Source: Prorocentrum cordatum | Taxonomy: Eukaryota > Sar > Dinophyceae > Prorocentrales > Prorocentraceae | Direction of reading: 5' to 3' | Assembly (NCBI GenBank): GCA_963575745.1 | Contig: CAUYUJ010004022.1 | Coordinates: 45,001 to 73,700 of the forward strand | Length of the DNA stretch: 28,700 nt | Program-made: the position numbers and the translations under genes | Notes under the pieces: generated by a model | Databases searched by the model: none | Told to the model about the DNA's origin: nothing | The model's input: only the letters and a program-made list of their open reading frames with translations | In this document: positions 1 through 9,683 of the stretch, one piece after another | Numbering within the stretch: the stretch's first letter is position 1 | Layout: every line of letters begins with the position of its first letter

Positions 1-330
1 ATCGCACCCAGGTTAACTCACACTCAGAATCAGTCAGTCTCAGATTTGCTATTGGTCGCACTCATGCTTGCAGACTGTGGGAATGTCTCGAGCGAGCGGT
101 TCGCCCTCGCACATAGGCGTTCATTGACAGATATCAATTGAAAGACGTACCAGGAAAATGAGATGCACATATGGGGAGCCCCGCGTCGAGTAATTGGCGG
201 ACCGAGCCGGAAGGACACAGAACAGGACAGAACACCACACCCATCACTCAGACACACACGTAAGTTATTCCCCATATCCTAAGATGGAGTTCTTGATTCC
301 CCATATCCAAAGATGGGTTTTTTGATTCCC
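1..330. other. No gene recognised; diverged end of repeat superunit
   Basis: No convincing coding signal. Around 85-205 a diverged copy of a motif (…CATATGGGGAGC… followed by a GAATAATT-like end) matches the ends of the two later superunits near 1640-1711 and 3410-3482. The window therefore probably starts within the same repeat family. Confidence 0.5.
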
Positions 331-510
331 CACTCACTCATCACTCAGACTCACTCATCAAGACTCACTCATCACTCAGACTCAGTCCTCACTCAGACAC
401 ACCACTCATCACTCAGACTCACCACTCAGATTCACTCATCACTCAGACTCACTCATGCTCTCTCATCACTCAGACTCAGTCATCACTCAGACTCAGGCGA
501 TTCGCTCGTC
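331..510. repeat. TCACTCAGACT-type minisatellite
   Basis: Irregular tandem copies of CACTCATCACTCAGACT and shorter variants. An equivalent array with ACTCATAC/ACTCAGACTT units occupies the same place in the next superunit (1786-1972). Open frames across it are low-complexity artefacts. Confidence 0.9.
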
Positions 511-810
511 TCAGCAATCTAAGGGGGGCGGCGGGGGGGTATTTCACGGGGTCCCGTTCGCGGAATTTTGTGGGGATGTCTCAGGCGGTTTGGCCATTTT
601 CTGATCCAACATGTTTCGTTTTCGGAGCAGATTTGGAGGATGTCTCAGGCGATTCGCTCGTCTCAGCACTCTAAGGGGGGCGGCGGGGGGGTATTTCACG
701 GGGTCCCGTTCGCGGAATTTTGTGGGGATGTCTCGAGCGGTTTGCCTGTTTTCTGTGCCAGCATCCTTCGCTTTCGGAGCAGATTTGGAGGATGTCTCGA
801 GCGAGGCGCT
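511..810. repeat. 152-bp satellite, two diverged copies
   Basis: The landmark ATTTCACGGGGTCCCG occurs at 541 and 693, exactly 152 bp apart. The units are diverged relatives of the four-copy array at 1974-2572. Confidence 0.85.
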
Positions 811-1710
811 CATTTTCACCCCCCAGGTGGGCCAGATTTTGAGGATGTCTCGATCGGTTTGCTTGTTTTGGTGGCCAGGCTCGTGGGCGCAGATTCTTCT
901 CAGGATGCCACAGGAGGCTCCAACAGGCTCCAGGAGGCCCCAGGAGACCACATGAGGTCCCAGGAGGCATCAGGAGGCCACAGAAAGGCTTAAGAGGCCA
1001 CAGGATTTCCCAAGAGGCTCCAGGAAGCTCCAGAAGGCCTCAGGAAACCACAGGAGGCCCCAGGAGCCAACAGGAAGCGTCAGGAGGCCTCGGAAGGCAA
1101 CAGGCGGCCCCGAGAGGCCCCAGGAGCAGGAGGCCTCAGAAGGCAACAGGAGTGGTTCCAATCCCATGTGTTTTACGTATGCTCTTATCGATTGGGCCTC
1201 ACATGGAGCACGATTCTTTGATGTTATACGTATGTTTCTATATATTGTCCTTCTCCTGTGTACACAATCCTACATGTTTTAATTATGTTCCTATATTTTG
1301 GGCCTCTCCTGGGGCACGAGTCCTTGGTGTTTTACGCGTGTTCCTATAGATTGCCCTTCTTCTGTGGCTCTAATCCGCAATGTTTTATGTACGTCTGTTG
1401 CTATGTATTGCGCCTCTCCTGGGGCACGACACCTCCCTTGGAGGTCCCAGGAGGTCCCAAGAGGCTCCTGGAGACCCCAGGAAACCCCAGTAGGTTTCAG
1501 GCGGCCCCAGGAGGCCCCAGGCTCATGCACAGAGACGCGCTCGTACTACTGAGGCTCATTCACACTCCGATTCATTCGCAATTAGATTTATGTCCAGACC
1601 GTCACAACTGAAGCCCGTTTATATTCGAAAGCTCTTGCGCCTAGACATTCACGGCAGACAGGTCCATGCGAATAGATGCGCATATGGGGAGCTCCACGCA
1701 GTGAATAATT
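811..1710. repeat. Direct repeat, copy 1 of the superunit body
   Basis: This block matches 2573-3481 along its whole length with an offset of about 1762-1771 bp. It contains a GGAGGCCCCAGGA-rich low-complexity tract (about 905-1150), then roughly five ~55-bp tandem units (about 1155-1440, landmark TGTTTTACG…TTCCTATAGATTG), more GGAGGCC repeats, and the ending CATATGGGGAGCTCCACGC. No gene is seen. Confidence 0.9.
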
Positions 1711-1785
1711 ACTTGGACGCCTCCTACTCCTCCTCCTTCCTCCTCCTCTTTTCTCCTCCCCTCCTGTCGGACATACTCAGACTTG

Positions 1786-1972
1786 CTCATACACAGACTT
1801 ACTCATACTCAGACTTACTCATACTCAGACCTACTCATACTCAGACTTACTCACACTCAGACATACTCATATACATACTTACTCATACACAGACTTACTC
1901 ATACACAGTACTAGTCATACCCAGACGTACACATACACAGACTTACTCATTCACAGACTTACTCATAGTCAG
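1786..1972. repeat. ACTCATAC/ACTCAGACTT minisatellite
   Basis: About a dozen tandem units of 14-16 bp (ACTCATACTCAGACTT and variants). It lies directly before the 152-bp satellite, as does the similar array at 331-510. Confidence 0.9.
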
Positions 1973-1973
1973 C

Positions 1974-2572
1974 ACCCCTAAGGGGAGCCGCCAGGGGTGG
2001 TTGCACGGGCTCGTTCGCGGCCATTTTGTGGGGATGTCTCAGGCGGTTTGCCTGTTTCTGTGCCCAACATCCTTCGCTTTCGGAGCAGATTTGGAGGATG
2101 TCTCGAGCGAGGCGCTCATTTCAGCACCCCTAAGGGGAGCCGCCAGGGGTGGTTGCACGGGCTCGTTCGCGGCCATTTTGTGGGGATGTCTCAGGCGGTT
2201 TGCCTGTTTCTGTGCCCAACATCCTTCGCTTTCGGAGCAGATTTGGAGGATGTCTCGAGCGAGGCGCTCATTTCAGCACCCCTAAGGGGAGCCGCCAGGG
2301 GTGGTTGCACGGGCTCGTTCGCGGCCATTTTGTGGGGATGTCTCAGGCGGTTTGCCTGTTTCTGTGCCCAACATCCTTCGCTTTCGGAGCAGATTTGGAG
2401 GATGTCTCGAGCGAGGCGCTCATTTCAGCACCCCTAAGGGGAGCCGCCAGGGGTGGTTGCACGGGCTCGTTCGCGGCCATTTTGTGGGGATGTCTCAGGC
2501 GGTTTGCCTGTTTCTGTGCCCAACATCCTTCGCTTTCGGAGCAGATTTGGAGGATGTCTCGAGCGGGGCGCT
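1974..2572. repeat. 152-bp satellite, four near-identical copies
   Basis: Identical landmarks (GGTTGCACGGGCTCG) fall at about 1998, 2150, 2302 and 2454, a constant spacing of 152 bp. The copies look identical by eye except at the end of the last one. Because 152 is not a multiple of three, the reading frame changes from copy to copy, so the open frames here are not a repeat protein. Confidence 0.95.
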
Positions 2573-3481
2573 CATTTTCACCCCCCAGGTGGGCCAGATT
2601 TTGAGGATGTCTCGATCGGTTTGCTAGTTTTGGTGGCCAGGCTCGTGGGCGCAGATTCTTCTCAGGATGCCACAGGAGGCTCCAACAGGCTCCAGGAGGC
2701 TCCAGGAGACCACATGAGGTCCCAGGAGGCATCAGGAGGCCACAGAAAGACTCAAGAGGCTACAGGATGTCCCAAGAGGCTCCAGGAGGCCCCAGGAAGC
2801 TCCAGAAGGCTTCAGGAAACCACAGGAGGCCCCAGGAGGCAACAGGAAGCGCCAGGAGGCCTCGGAAGGCAACAGGAGGCCCCGAGAGGCCCCAGGAGCA
2901 GGAGGCCTCAGAAGGCAACAGGAGTGGCTCCAATCCCATGTGTTTTACGTATGCTCCTATCGATTGGGCCTCACCTGGAGCACGATTCTTTGATGTTCTA
3001 CGTATGTTTCTATAGATGGTCCTTCTCCTGTGTACACAATCCTAAATGTTTTACTCATGTTCCTATGTATTGGGCCTCTCCTGGGGCACGAGTCCTTGGT
3101 GTTTTACGCGTGTTCCTCTAGATTGCCCTCCTCCTGTGGCTCTAATCGGCAATGTTTTATGCACGTCTGTTGCTATAGATTGCGCCTCCCCTGGGGCACG
3201 AAACCTTCCTAGGAGGTCCCAGGAGGTCCCAAGAGGCTCCTGGAGACCCCAGGAAGCCCCAGTAGGTTTCAGGAGGCCCCAGGAGGCCCCAGGCTCATGC
3301 ACAGAGACGCGCTCGTACTACTGAGGCTCATTCACACTCCAATTCATTCGCAGTTAGATTGATGTCCAGACCGTCACAACTGAAGCCCGTTAATATTCAA
3401 AAGCTCTTGCGCCTAGACATTCACGGCGGACAGGTCCATGCGAGTAGATGCACATATGGGGAGCTCCACGCAGTGAATAAT
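2573..3481. repeat. Direct repeat, copy 2 of the superunit body
   Basis: Collinear with 811-1710: GGAGGCC-rich tract (about 2660-2930), ~55-bp tandem units (about 2935-3215), a second GGAGGCC tract and the same ending motif. The shared order of modules shows tandem duplication of a ~1.75-kb superunit. Confidence 0.9.
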
Positions 3482-3499
3482 TGTTGAATTCTCATTTCT

Positions 3500-3645
3500 G
3501 AAGAAGAACTATTGTTGATCCCCCCACCGGTGCATACTGTTTTTTTCTCAATCAAAGTGTGCCCCTCGACGCTCGCACCCTGTTTTTTGACAAGGGAAGT
3601 CTTGATGCTCAAACTGGGCCCCTGGTCCCCTGGCTACAACAACGA
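3500..3645 (+). repeat. Dispersed repeat block a, left copy
   Basis: The sequence from ATTGTTGATCCCCCC through GCTCGCACCCTGTTTT to GGCTACAACAAC matches the reverse complement of 27390-27535 with moderate divergence. It is the outermost of four blocks that recur inverted on the right side of the window. Confidence 0.8.
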
Positions 3646-4173
3646 CGGCTCCCGCGTGAGACTTCCTTACAATTTAGCCAGGACCCCCGCTCCCGCCCGA
3701 GACTTCCTCGCATTTTATTCAGGAATCGCGCTCTCGCTTAGGACTTCCTGAAAATTTATTAAGGAATCGCTCTCCCGGCGCTCTGGAGTCGCGCTCTCGC
3801 TGGAGACTTACTTGCTTGCAACTTACTGAAGAATGGCCTTGCGTTGGAATGTCCTGCAATTTGCCCAAGCGCCGCGCTCCCGACACCCAGGCACCCAGGA
3901 GTCGCGCCCGTTGTGGCCCCATGTGCATGCCCTTCGTGGCCCCGCTGTCGCCATTTGTGTCCCCCTCACTGTCCTACGTGGCCCAGTTGCTACCCTCAGT
4001 GGCCCCATAGTTGCCTTCTGTGGCCCCGCATTATCTGCACTTCGTGGCCCCCGCTCGTTCGCGCTCTTCGTGGCCCCATACGCATTCCCTTCGTGTCCCC
4101 GCTGTCGCCCTTCGTGGCCTACTTCGTGCCCTTCGTGGCTCTGCTGTCGTTCTCTCTCGCTCTCGCTTTCGCT

Positions 4174-4205
<32 letters not shown>

Positions 4206-4212
4206 TCGTCGA

Positions 4213-4246
<34 letters not shown>

Positions 4247-4480
4247 CCCTGTCCGTCCCTCTTGGGGTCGGGTCGACGGTCCGCGGCCGCCCCGCCCATC
4301 AGCGCTGCCGCTGGCCAGGCCGACGGTCCGCGGCCGCCCCGCCGCTTGCCGGGGCCCGGCCTGCAGGGAAGAAAGGTATACCCCCCAAAACGGGTTCGAT
4401 CGAAGACGAAGAGCGGGGGTATCGAAGGTTTGGGAAATACGCGTTATTGGACACTCGAGCATATAAGGGCGAACAGTCTT
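3646..4480 (+). repeat. Composite dispersed repeat block b, left copy
   Basis: Reverse-complement match to 24860-26185. Shared parts in order: GAGACTTCC/ACAATTTAGCCAGGACC segments, a tandem of ~20-bp TTCGTGGCCCCGCTGTCGCC units (about 3905-4135), a (CGT)n tract (4173-4246), CCCTGTCCGTCCCTCTTGGGG, and a segment with GATCGAAGACGAAGAGCGGG and TTTGGGAAATACGCG. The minisatellite part is much longer in the right copy. No protein motif is recognisable. Confidence 0.88.
4173..4246. repeat. (CGT)n microsatellite
   Basis: A nearly pure trinucleotide run inside block b. The right copy has the complementary (GAC)n at about 25100-25143. Confidence 0.95.
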
Positions 4481-4487
4481 AAAAATT

Positions 4488-4497
4488 TTGTTGTTGT

Positions 4498-4537
<40 letters not shown>

Positions 4538-4541
4538 GAAA
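4488..4541. repeat. (TTG)n microsatellite
   Basis: A TTG run with one interruption at the inner end of block b. Confidence 0.95.
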
Positions 4542-4554
4542 TTGTTGTTTGTTG

Positions 4555-4733
4555 TCGTCGTCCCACCCGCGACCCACCCGCGACCCACCACGCGACCCAC
4601 CCCGCGACCCCCCCCCGCGACCCCCCCCGCGACCCACCCGCGACCCACCCCGCGACCCACCCGCGACCCACCCGCGACCCACCCCGCGACCCACCCCGCG
4701 ACCCACCCGCGACCCACCCCGCGACCCACCCTC
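4555..4733. repeat. CGACCCACCCG 11-bp minisatellite
   Basis: Tandem units of CGACCCACCCG/CGACCCACCCCG and C-extended variants. A diverged continuation lies at about 4895-4970. The frames encode only Pro/Arg/Thr or Gly/Val/Trp low complexity. Confidence 0.95.
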
Positions 4734-4815
4734 AAGGGAGGAAAAAACACCTGGACCCGACAATTGACGTTTTTCTAAACGGTCTTGGGCGTTGACTAAA
4801 CAGCCCTGCCCTGTT
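4734..4815 (+). repeat. Dispersed repeat block c, left copy
   Basis: AGGGAGGAAAAAACA, a run of TAAACGG/TAAACAG motifs and CCCTGCCCTG match the reverse complement of 21300-21385. Confidence 0.75.
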
Positions 4816-5204
4816 CGATTCATTGTTTGTGTGCGTTTACTAAACGGCTTCGCTTGCCGGGGTCATTATTATGGGGTGGATTTTTTGCCTTCTACACCCG
4901 CGACCCACCCGTGACCCAACAGCGACCTACTCGCGACCAATTTGCGACCCACCCGCGACTTACCCACCGTAGTTTAACGAAAAAATCAGTGCCTGCTGCG
5001 GGCTAGTTGTATAATTTGTGAAACTTTGGCGCCTGCGGCAGGCTTCTCCAGAGTCTCGCAAACTGCCGACGTCCCAACCGCCCCCTCACTCTTATCCGCA
5101 TCTGCGGGGTGCTACGCACCTTGCTTCGCCCGCTAAATCCATGGGGTCGCAGCCCTGGACCCCGGCGCCCAAGCTCCAGCTACCTTGTGCGCCAGGGCAT
5201 AGCT
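4816..5204. other. No gene recognised
   Basis: Contains the diverged CGACCCACCC-type units (4895-4970) and otherwise unique sequence without a coding signal I can support. Confidence 0.4.
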
Positions 5205-5340
5205 CGGCGGCGAGCAAGGGAGGCGGGAAGCGAGAAGGAGACGGCCCTCTCAGAAGGCGGCGGGACCTTTTCAGAAGCCCTCACGCCTTCCGAGAAGTCT
5301 TCTGTGTCTTCGGGGAAGGCTTAGAGAACACTTCGGGCCC
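5205..5340 (+). repeat. Dispersed TTCTGAGAAG-rich repeat block d, left copy
   Basis: Shares AGCGAGAAGGA, CCTCTCAGAAGGCGGCGG, CTTCCGAGAAGTCTTCT and TTCGGGGAAGGC with the reverse complements of 20640-20755 and 28545-28670. Self-complementary CTTCTGAGAAG-like motifs recur within it. Confidence 0.8.
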
Positions 5341-5406
5341 CTAAGCTTTTTGAGAAGACCCGCCCGCCCCTTCTCACTCCGCCCCTGGACCGGCCGCCGA
5401 TAGAAC

Positions 5407-5516
5407 CCGCCGCTGCCTGCCAGAGCGTGCCGTCGGACTGCGCGCAGATGCGCGGGCGGATGGTGCTGGGCGGAGCGCCCTCGATGTCGTTGGAGGTGTC
5501 TGGAAGCACGCAACCC
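5407..5516 (-). CDS. Possible 3' exon of the PIAS/SIZ-like SUMO ligase
   Basis: On the minus strand, between an AG|G acceptor (5517-5518) and a GT donor (5405-5406), lies an open frame whose codons almost all end in C or G. It contains NDIEGAPPSTIRPR and QSDGTLW. PIAS/SIZ proteins carry an acidic …DG-(S/T)-W motif soon after the SP-RING, so QSDGTLW fits the position. If exon E ends at 20809, the phases agree (two bases plus one). Against this: the join would need an intron of about 15 kb, and the motif is short. A second acceptor (CAG at 5500-5502, exon from 5499) is also possible. Treat it as a candidate exon of that gene or of an unknown gene. Confidence 0.3.
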
Positions 5517-6080
5517 CTCGATGAGATTGTCGGAAATCCCGAGCGTGACGGGAGTGGCGGCCAGGGAGGCCAAACCAGGAGGTGGCCCACGCTTGCGCAC
5601 CGCAGCGAGAGCCGCTGACGGAAATGCCCCGCTCAAACGAGCGGGGCGGGGAGCGCAATCGCCGTCTCCTCCAGGCGCACTTGGGGCAACGCTCGGGTCG
5701 CAATCATCGCGGAAGGCATCAGGGTGGCTGGCGGCAAGGCTGCGCATTTGGAATGGAAGCTTCCTTATCTTTACCACGTAGGTTGTCCCAGGTTGATGTG
5801 GGCCACGTAAGCTTTGGAACAAAAAGGTGCGACGATGGTTGGGGCGATGCTATGAAGAAAAAAGGTTGGCACGACACCAATGACAATCACGAATTCAAGA
5901 CGCGACCCAAATCCGCCGACCCTGTCGGCGTGTGCGAGGGGCTTGGCTGTTCGAGTCTTCGTCTCCGTCGGTCGTCGCCTCCGTCGTCCCCTTTCCCTGC
6001 AGCTTCCTTCTCAAGCTCGTGAGCGAGAGAAAAATCTAGCAGTATCGTAATCGAGTCGAAGGGAAGCCCCTTCCCTTCGA
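5517..6080. other. No gene recognised
   Basis: Unique GC-rich sequence. Open frames exist on both strands, but none shows a recognisable domain or a splice-compatible continuation. Confidence 0.35.
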
Positions 6081-6084
6081 TCCC

Positions 6085-6172
6085 TTCCCCAGGGGGGGGG
6101 GGGGTCCCGGGGGGGGTCCCGGGAGGGGTGGGGGAGGGGGTCCCGGGGGAAGGGGTGGTTGGGGGGGGGGAA
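6085..6172. repeat. G-tract cluster
   Basis: Successive runs of six to ten G separated by TCCC, GTCCC or AA. The G runs are close enough to form G-quadruplexes in principle. Confidence 0.8.
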
Positions 6173-6184
6173 GGCAGATTCGTT

Positions 6185-6460
6185 TATCCGCGGGCGGCCT
6201 AAACCTCGAAAACACTCCAAATGAGGTCCGAATGCCCAAGATGGCCCCCGAGACGGCCCAAGAGGGCCCCGAGTCGCCCAAAGATCTGCCGCAAACGCCC
6301 AAGACAGCCCCAAGACCGTCCAAGAAGCCTCCAAGACGTCCCAGGCCCCCTCCAAGAGACCCCCAGGAAGCCCCAAGAGGCCCCCACGAGGCTTCCAAGC
6401 GACCCCTAAGACCTTCCCAAGAGGCCCACAAACTACCCCCAAGAGGCCCCCAAGAGCGCT
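6185..6460 (-). repeat. CCCAAGA-rich repeat related to the 374-bp family
   Basis: Degenerate CCCCCAAGAGGCCC-type units. Read on the minus strand they resemble the CTTGGGGGCCTCTTGG-type sequence of 9541-9676 and 13087-13705. A short (CGT)n run follows at 6458-6488. Confidence 0.65.
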
Positions 6461-6664
6461 CGTCGTCGTCGTCGTCGTCGTCGTCGCCATTCAGGGTCGG
6501 CGGCACCGGCCGTAAGGCCTTCGCAAAATATAGAAAACCGAATGATGCTTCATCGCTGCCAAGCAGAATTACCACCATTGTTACTCCTGCTACTGCCGTG
6601 CATGCCCAAGGAGGATTTCAATAGGTCATCTGAGAAACTGTTGGGAAACACCAAAGCGTTCGAA

Positions 6665-7089
6665 CACATAAATGTTTGGGCAGGCGGGGGGTGGCGGAAG
6701 CTGATCCGAAAGGAGTGGGCGAGGCCTCTGATATGAAGGAGAATGGGCAGAGCCCCTTCTTATGTTTTTTGTTCTCTCTCTCTCTCTCTCTCTCTTTTTC
6801 TTCATGTTTCTTTTATCGGCCATCGGCTTTTGTAAGGTTGGTCCTAAAATCCCAGAGCCTGGGCTACCCTCCCTCTCGGTCTCATGGTTCGCCGCCCTAC
6901 AACTAACCAGCTGCCCCCCTTCTACCAGGCCCTACCTCTTCAGCGAAGTACCCACCACTTATGGGGGGAACGCGCTGCGGTTTCCCAGGCCAGGGACCGC
7001 GGAGAGCAGGCGGCCGAGGGGGGGCGCGAGACATGTGGCCGAGACCGATGGGGGAGGAGTAACCCAGGGGACTCAGGGGACTACTGATT
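6665..7089. repeat. Direct duplication, copy 1
   Basis: Matches 7228-7615: ATGTTTGGGCAGGCGGGGGG, a (CT)n run, TTTTATCGGCCA, CCCTCTCGGTCTCATGGTTC, GGTTTCCCAGGCCAGGGACC and AGGGGACTA. The two copies are about 560 bp apart. No coding capacity is evident. Confidence 0.9.
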
Positions 7090-7227
7090 AGGCCTCTGCG
7101 AAATTTTCACGCTTGGTGTCCCAAGTTTCAGGGTGTGGAAGGTGGGCCGAGACGGTTGCCGTGCATACAAGCCCGACCGACGAAACGAGCGACCCGCCGT
7201 TCACCTTCACCAAACATCTACAGTGAA

Positions 7228-7615
7228 CGTATATGTTTGGGCAAGCAGGGGGTGGCAGAAACCGATCGAAACCCCTGATATAGAAGAGAACAGGCAGATC
7301 CTTTTTTTTTTTCTCTCTCTCTCTCTCTCTCCCTCTCTCTTTCTGCTTCTTTTGTCGGCCAGTGGGTTTTGCAAGGCTGGTCCCAAAATCCCAAGAACCC
7401 GGTCTACCTTCCCTCTCGGTCTCATGGTTCACCACCCTACAGCTAACCCCCCTCTACCAGGCCCTACCTCTTCAGCGAGGTATCCACCACTTATAGGGGG
7501 GAACGCACTCCGGTTTCCCAGGCCAGGGACCGCGGAGAGTAGGCGGCTGAGGGGGGTGGGGCGCGAGACATGTGGCCGAGATCGATGGGGGAGGAGTAGC
7601 CCAGGGGACTATTGA
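7228..7615. repeat. Direct duplication, copy 2
   Basis: Second copy of 6665-7089, with small indels and a longer T/CT run (7303-7342). About 140 bp of unrelated sequence separates the copies. Confidence 0.9.
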
Positions 7616-7743
7616 CTAGCTCCACCAAACTCAGAGACACCATGCTACGAGCTTCGCGCGCACTTAGGTTCTCTTACCTGGCGATCAGCCGCCTGAGTGG
7701 ATAGGATACGGACGGAAAAACGAAATTGAACACTCTCCTCCCC

Positions 7744-7818
7744 TCTCAGGGGGGCCGTGTTTGCACGCTCGGGCGGCTGTGTTTGTACGCGCGGGGGGGC
7801 TGTGTTTGTACGAAAGTG
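7744..7818. repeat. Short tandem repeat, GTGTTTG core
   Basis: Three imperfect units of about 23-26 bp, each with GG(C/G)CGTGTTTG or GGCTGTGTTTGTACG. Confidence 0.75.
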
Positions 7819-8220
7819 TTGTTGTCCAAGCGGCCAAGCTCCCCGCGGCACGCGGCCGAGCATACACCCTGCGAAATGCTTAAGAAATCATGGGTTAAGA
7901 AATTCATAGTCTCAGAACTCGAATAAAACCCCAACATTTCTATCAAAATCTTGGGATTCACATTGAAACGTCAAGAATAATCGAGACTCTGGCCGAAAAT
8001 GTAAGTTTTCTTCAGCATCGCCTAAGGTGTAGCTCGACCGGCACACCCGCCCAAGCGGACCCTCGCGGGTCTTGGCCCCTGGAGGACACATCCCTGTCCA
8101 GTGTTTCCAACGTTGGTGCCAGTGCGCTCTGACACGTGCAGAAAAGGCTGCAACCCAGCACTGGAGATCTTCGCGCAAACGAGGTGCAAAATTCATATCG
8201 GCTAAAACTGATGTTCCATT
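7819..8220. other. No gene recognised
   Basis: Mostly unique sequence. A minus-strand open frame of 94 codons starts at 8196 and has a protein-like composition (many W, H, C and R) but no domain I recognise and no supporting splice signals. Confidence 0.3.
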
Positions 8221-8224
8221 TCGC

Positions 8225-8312
8225 GTATGTGTGTATGTATGTATGTATGTATGTATGTATGTATGTATGTAGGTAGGTAGGTAGGTAGGTAGGTAGGTAG
8301 GTAGGTAGGTAT
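8225..8312. repeat. (GTAT)n/(GGTA)n tetranucleotide microsatellite
   Basis: A GTAT run changes at about 8271 to a GTAG run. Confidence 0.97.
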
Positions 8313-8322
8313 ATGTATATGT

Positions 8323-8802
8323 CTATGTATATTTATATGTACTAAGACCACGCGCGCGTAGCGCGCGCTTACGCTCCAGTCGCAGATGAGCCACGGGTGC
8401 CGCTGCAAGCCCCGCTTTGGCCAGAACGACGATGTCCAGCGTTCTCGGGCCCATGCCATCGACGCAAAGAAACGCGTAGTCAGAACGGCGGGCGCCGCGT
8501 CCCCGCGTATCTCCCAACCTCGCTGCCGCATTTGTTTGGTTTATCGGACAGCGCTTGTTTCTCCACTTTCGCTTCCGTTCCGCCCGTCGTGACACCCTAT
8601 GTGTTTGCACATTTGTTCGGTCTCCCCTTGCCCGAGCACGCAGACATCCGCAAGCTCCTGATGTTGGGGTTGGCTCGGGGCCTCGTTGCGCGCGCGTGGG
8701 AGCGCGTTGTTTGTCCTCTCCCTTGTGTTCCAAGTTTCTCGTTTTCAGCGGTCGTTCAGTTGTCGGGTATCTGCAGATGGCGCGCGCAGATGTCCTGGTC
8801 AT
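8323..8802 (-). CDS. Unrecognised open reading frame
   Basis: A 159-codon minus-strand frame. Its C-terminal part (RC of about 8350-8490) reads like protein: DYAFLCVDGMGPRTLDIVVL, then an Ala/Leu/Arg-rich stretch. The N-terminal half is basic and low in hydrophobics. An overlapping minus frame at 8756-8956 ends with GADDQDICARHLQIPDN, so a frameshifted or spliced coding relic is possible. I recognise no family. It could equally be a chance frame in GC-rich DNA. Confidence 0.18.
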   Translation of the reverse strand: MTRTSARAICRYPTTERPLKTRNLEHKGEDKQRAPTRAQRGPEPTPTSGACGCLRARARGDRTNVQTHRVSRRAERKRKWRNKRCPINQTNAAARLGDTRGRGARRSDYAFLCVDGMGPRTLDIVVLAKAGLAAAPVAHLRLERKRALRARGLSTYKYT

Positions 8803-8939
8803 CGGCGCCCTTCTCTACAATCAGTTGTTGTCGAGTCCGTCCACGGGAGTGGGGAGCTTCTGTGTGCTGGACGCCAAATCTCATGCCGCCGAAAATCGCA
8901 CCCGTGGGAGCACAAGGTTCGGGTTCACGGGGGATGCTC

Positions 8940-9458
8940 AACGATTTGCCTGGCAAGCACTACGAATGGTGACGGGGCCTCTGGCGTACCTTCTTGGTGC
9001 TCTGGCGAGGCCTTTCAGGAGGTGAGGGAGGGGCCCGAACCCTGATACATTGTATAGTATGGCCACACCCCGCTCGTTCGGGCAAGTCCGCCCTGCAAGG
9101 GTGGGAGGAGCAATAACAACGTGAAATAATATGGTATCGGGATGCCCTGCTCTCTCTGGCGGGGGGTCCCTGGCGCTCTGGACGGGCTTGCCCAAAAGGG
9201 GAGGGAAAAGCACGAAACCTTAGGACAATTATGGTATAGCCACACCCTGTGCGCTCTGACGGGGCTACCTCGGGTGCGGTGGGAGGAGCTAAGCACAACA
9301 GGGACTGTATATGGTATAGCAACACCCCTCTCGCTCTGGCGGGGCCGCCTTTGAGGGGTGAGAGGGGCAGAGCAACTGGTGAAATGATTGGGTTTCGCGA
9401 TGCCCCACTCGCTCTGGCGGGGCCTGTCTGGCACTCTGGCGGGGCCGTCCTAGGAGAG
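8940..9458. repeat. Degenerate ~80-bp tandem repeat
   Basis: The core TATGGTATAGCNACACCCC followed by CTCGCTCTGGCGGGGCC recurs near 9057, 9133, 9233, 9313 and 9391, with a more diverged unit before 9057. Spacings are about 76-100 bp. No coding potential. Confidence 0.8.
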
Positions 9459-9540
9459 GAGGAGGGAGGAAGAGGAGAGAGGAGGGAATGGACGCAAGGG
9501 GAGGGGGCGGGAGTGAAGGCGGGACGGAGGGGGGAGACCC

Positions 9541-9676
9541 GGGCCATCTGGGCCGTCTTGGAGCGTCCTGGGGCCTCCCGCTCCCGCTCTGTGGCCCAAC
9601 TTGGGCCTGCTCTGGGGCTCTCTTGGGCCATCAGGGGCTCCTCCTGGGTAATTTTCGGGCTCCCTGGGGCCGTCTT
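9541..9676 (+). repeat. 374-bp tandem family, unit 1, left part (split by insertion)
   Basis: CATCTGGGCCGTC…CTTGG, GGGGCCTCCCGCTCCCGCTC and GGGCTCCCTGGGGCCGTC align with 13338-13469 of the neighbouring intact unit. The unit continues at 13087, after the retrocopy. Confidence 0.88.
9658..9676 (+). repeat. Target-site duplication, left copy
   Basis: GGCTCCCTGGGGCCGTCTT is repeated exactly at 13087-13105, bracketing the retrocopy. The last two T merge with the poly(T), so 17 bp are unambiguous. Confidence 0.92.
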
Positions 9677-9683
9677 TTTTTTT

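Noticed and set aside
2020-2032. GCCATTTTG in the 152-bp satellite as a spliced-leader relic
   Set aside because: Only nine bases match, the leader's GGCTCAAG end is absent, and the same segment is in every satellite copy.
4395-4412. Pol III B box (GGGTTCGATCG) in repeat b
   Set aside because: No matching A box upstream, and the string is not kept in the right copy of the repeat.
4455-4465. TATA-like ATATAAG as promoter
   Set aside because: Not conserved in the right copy of block b, and no gene follows; dinoflagellates rarely use TATA boxes.
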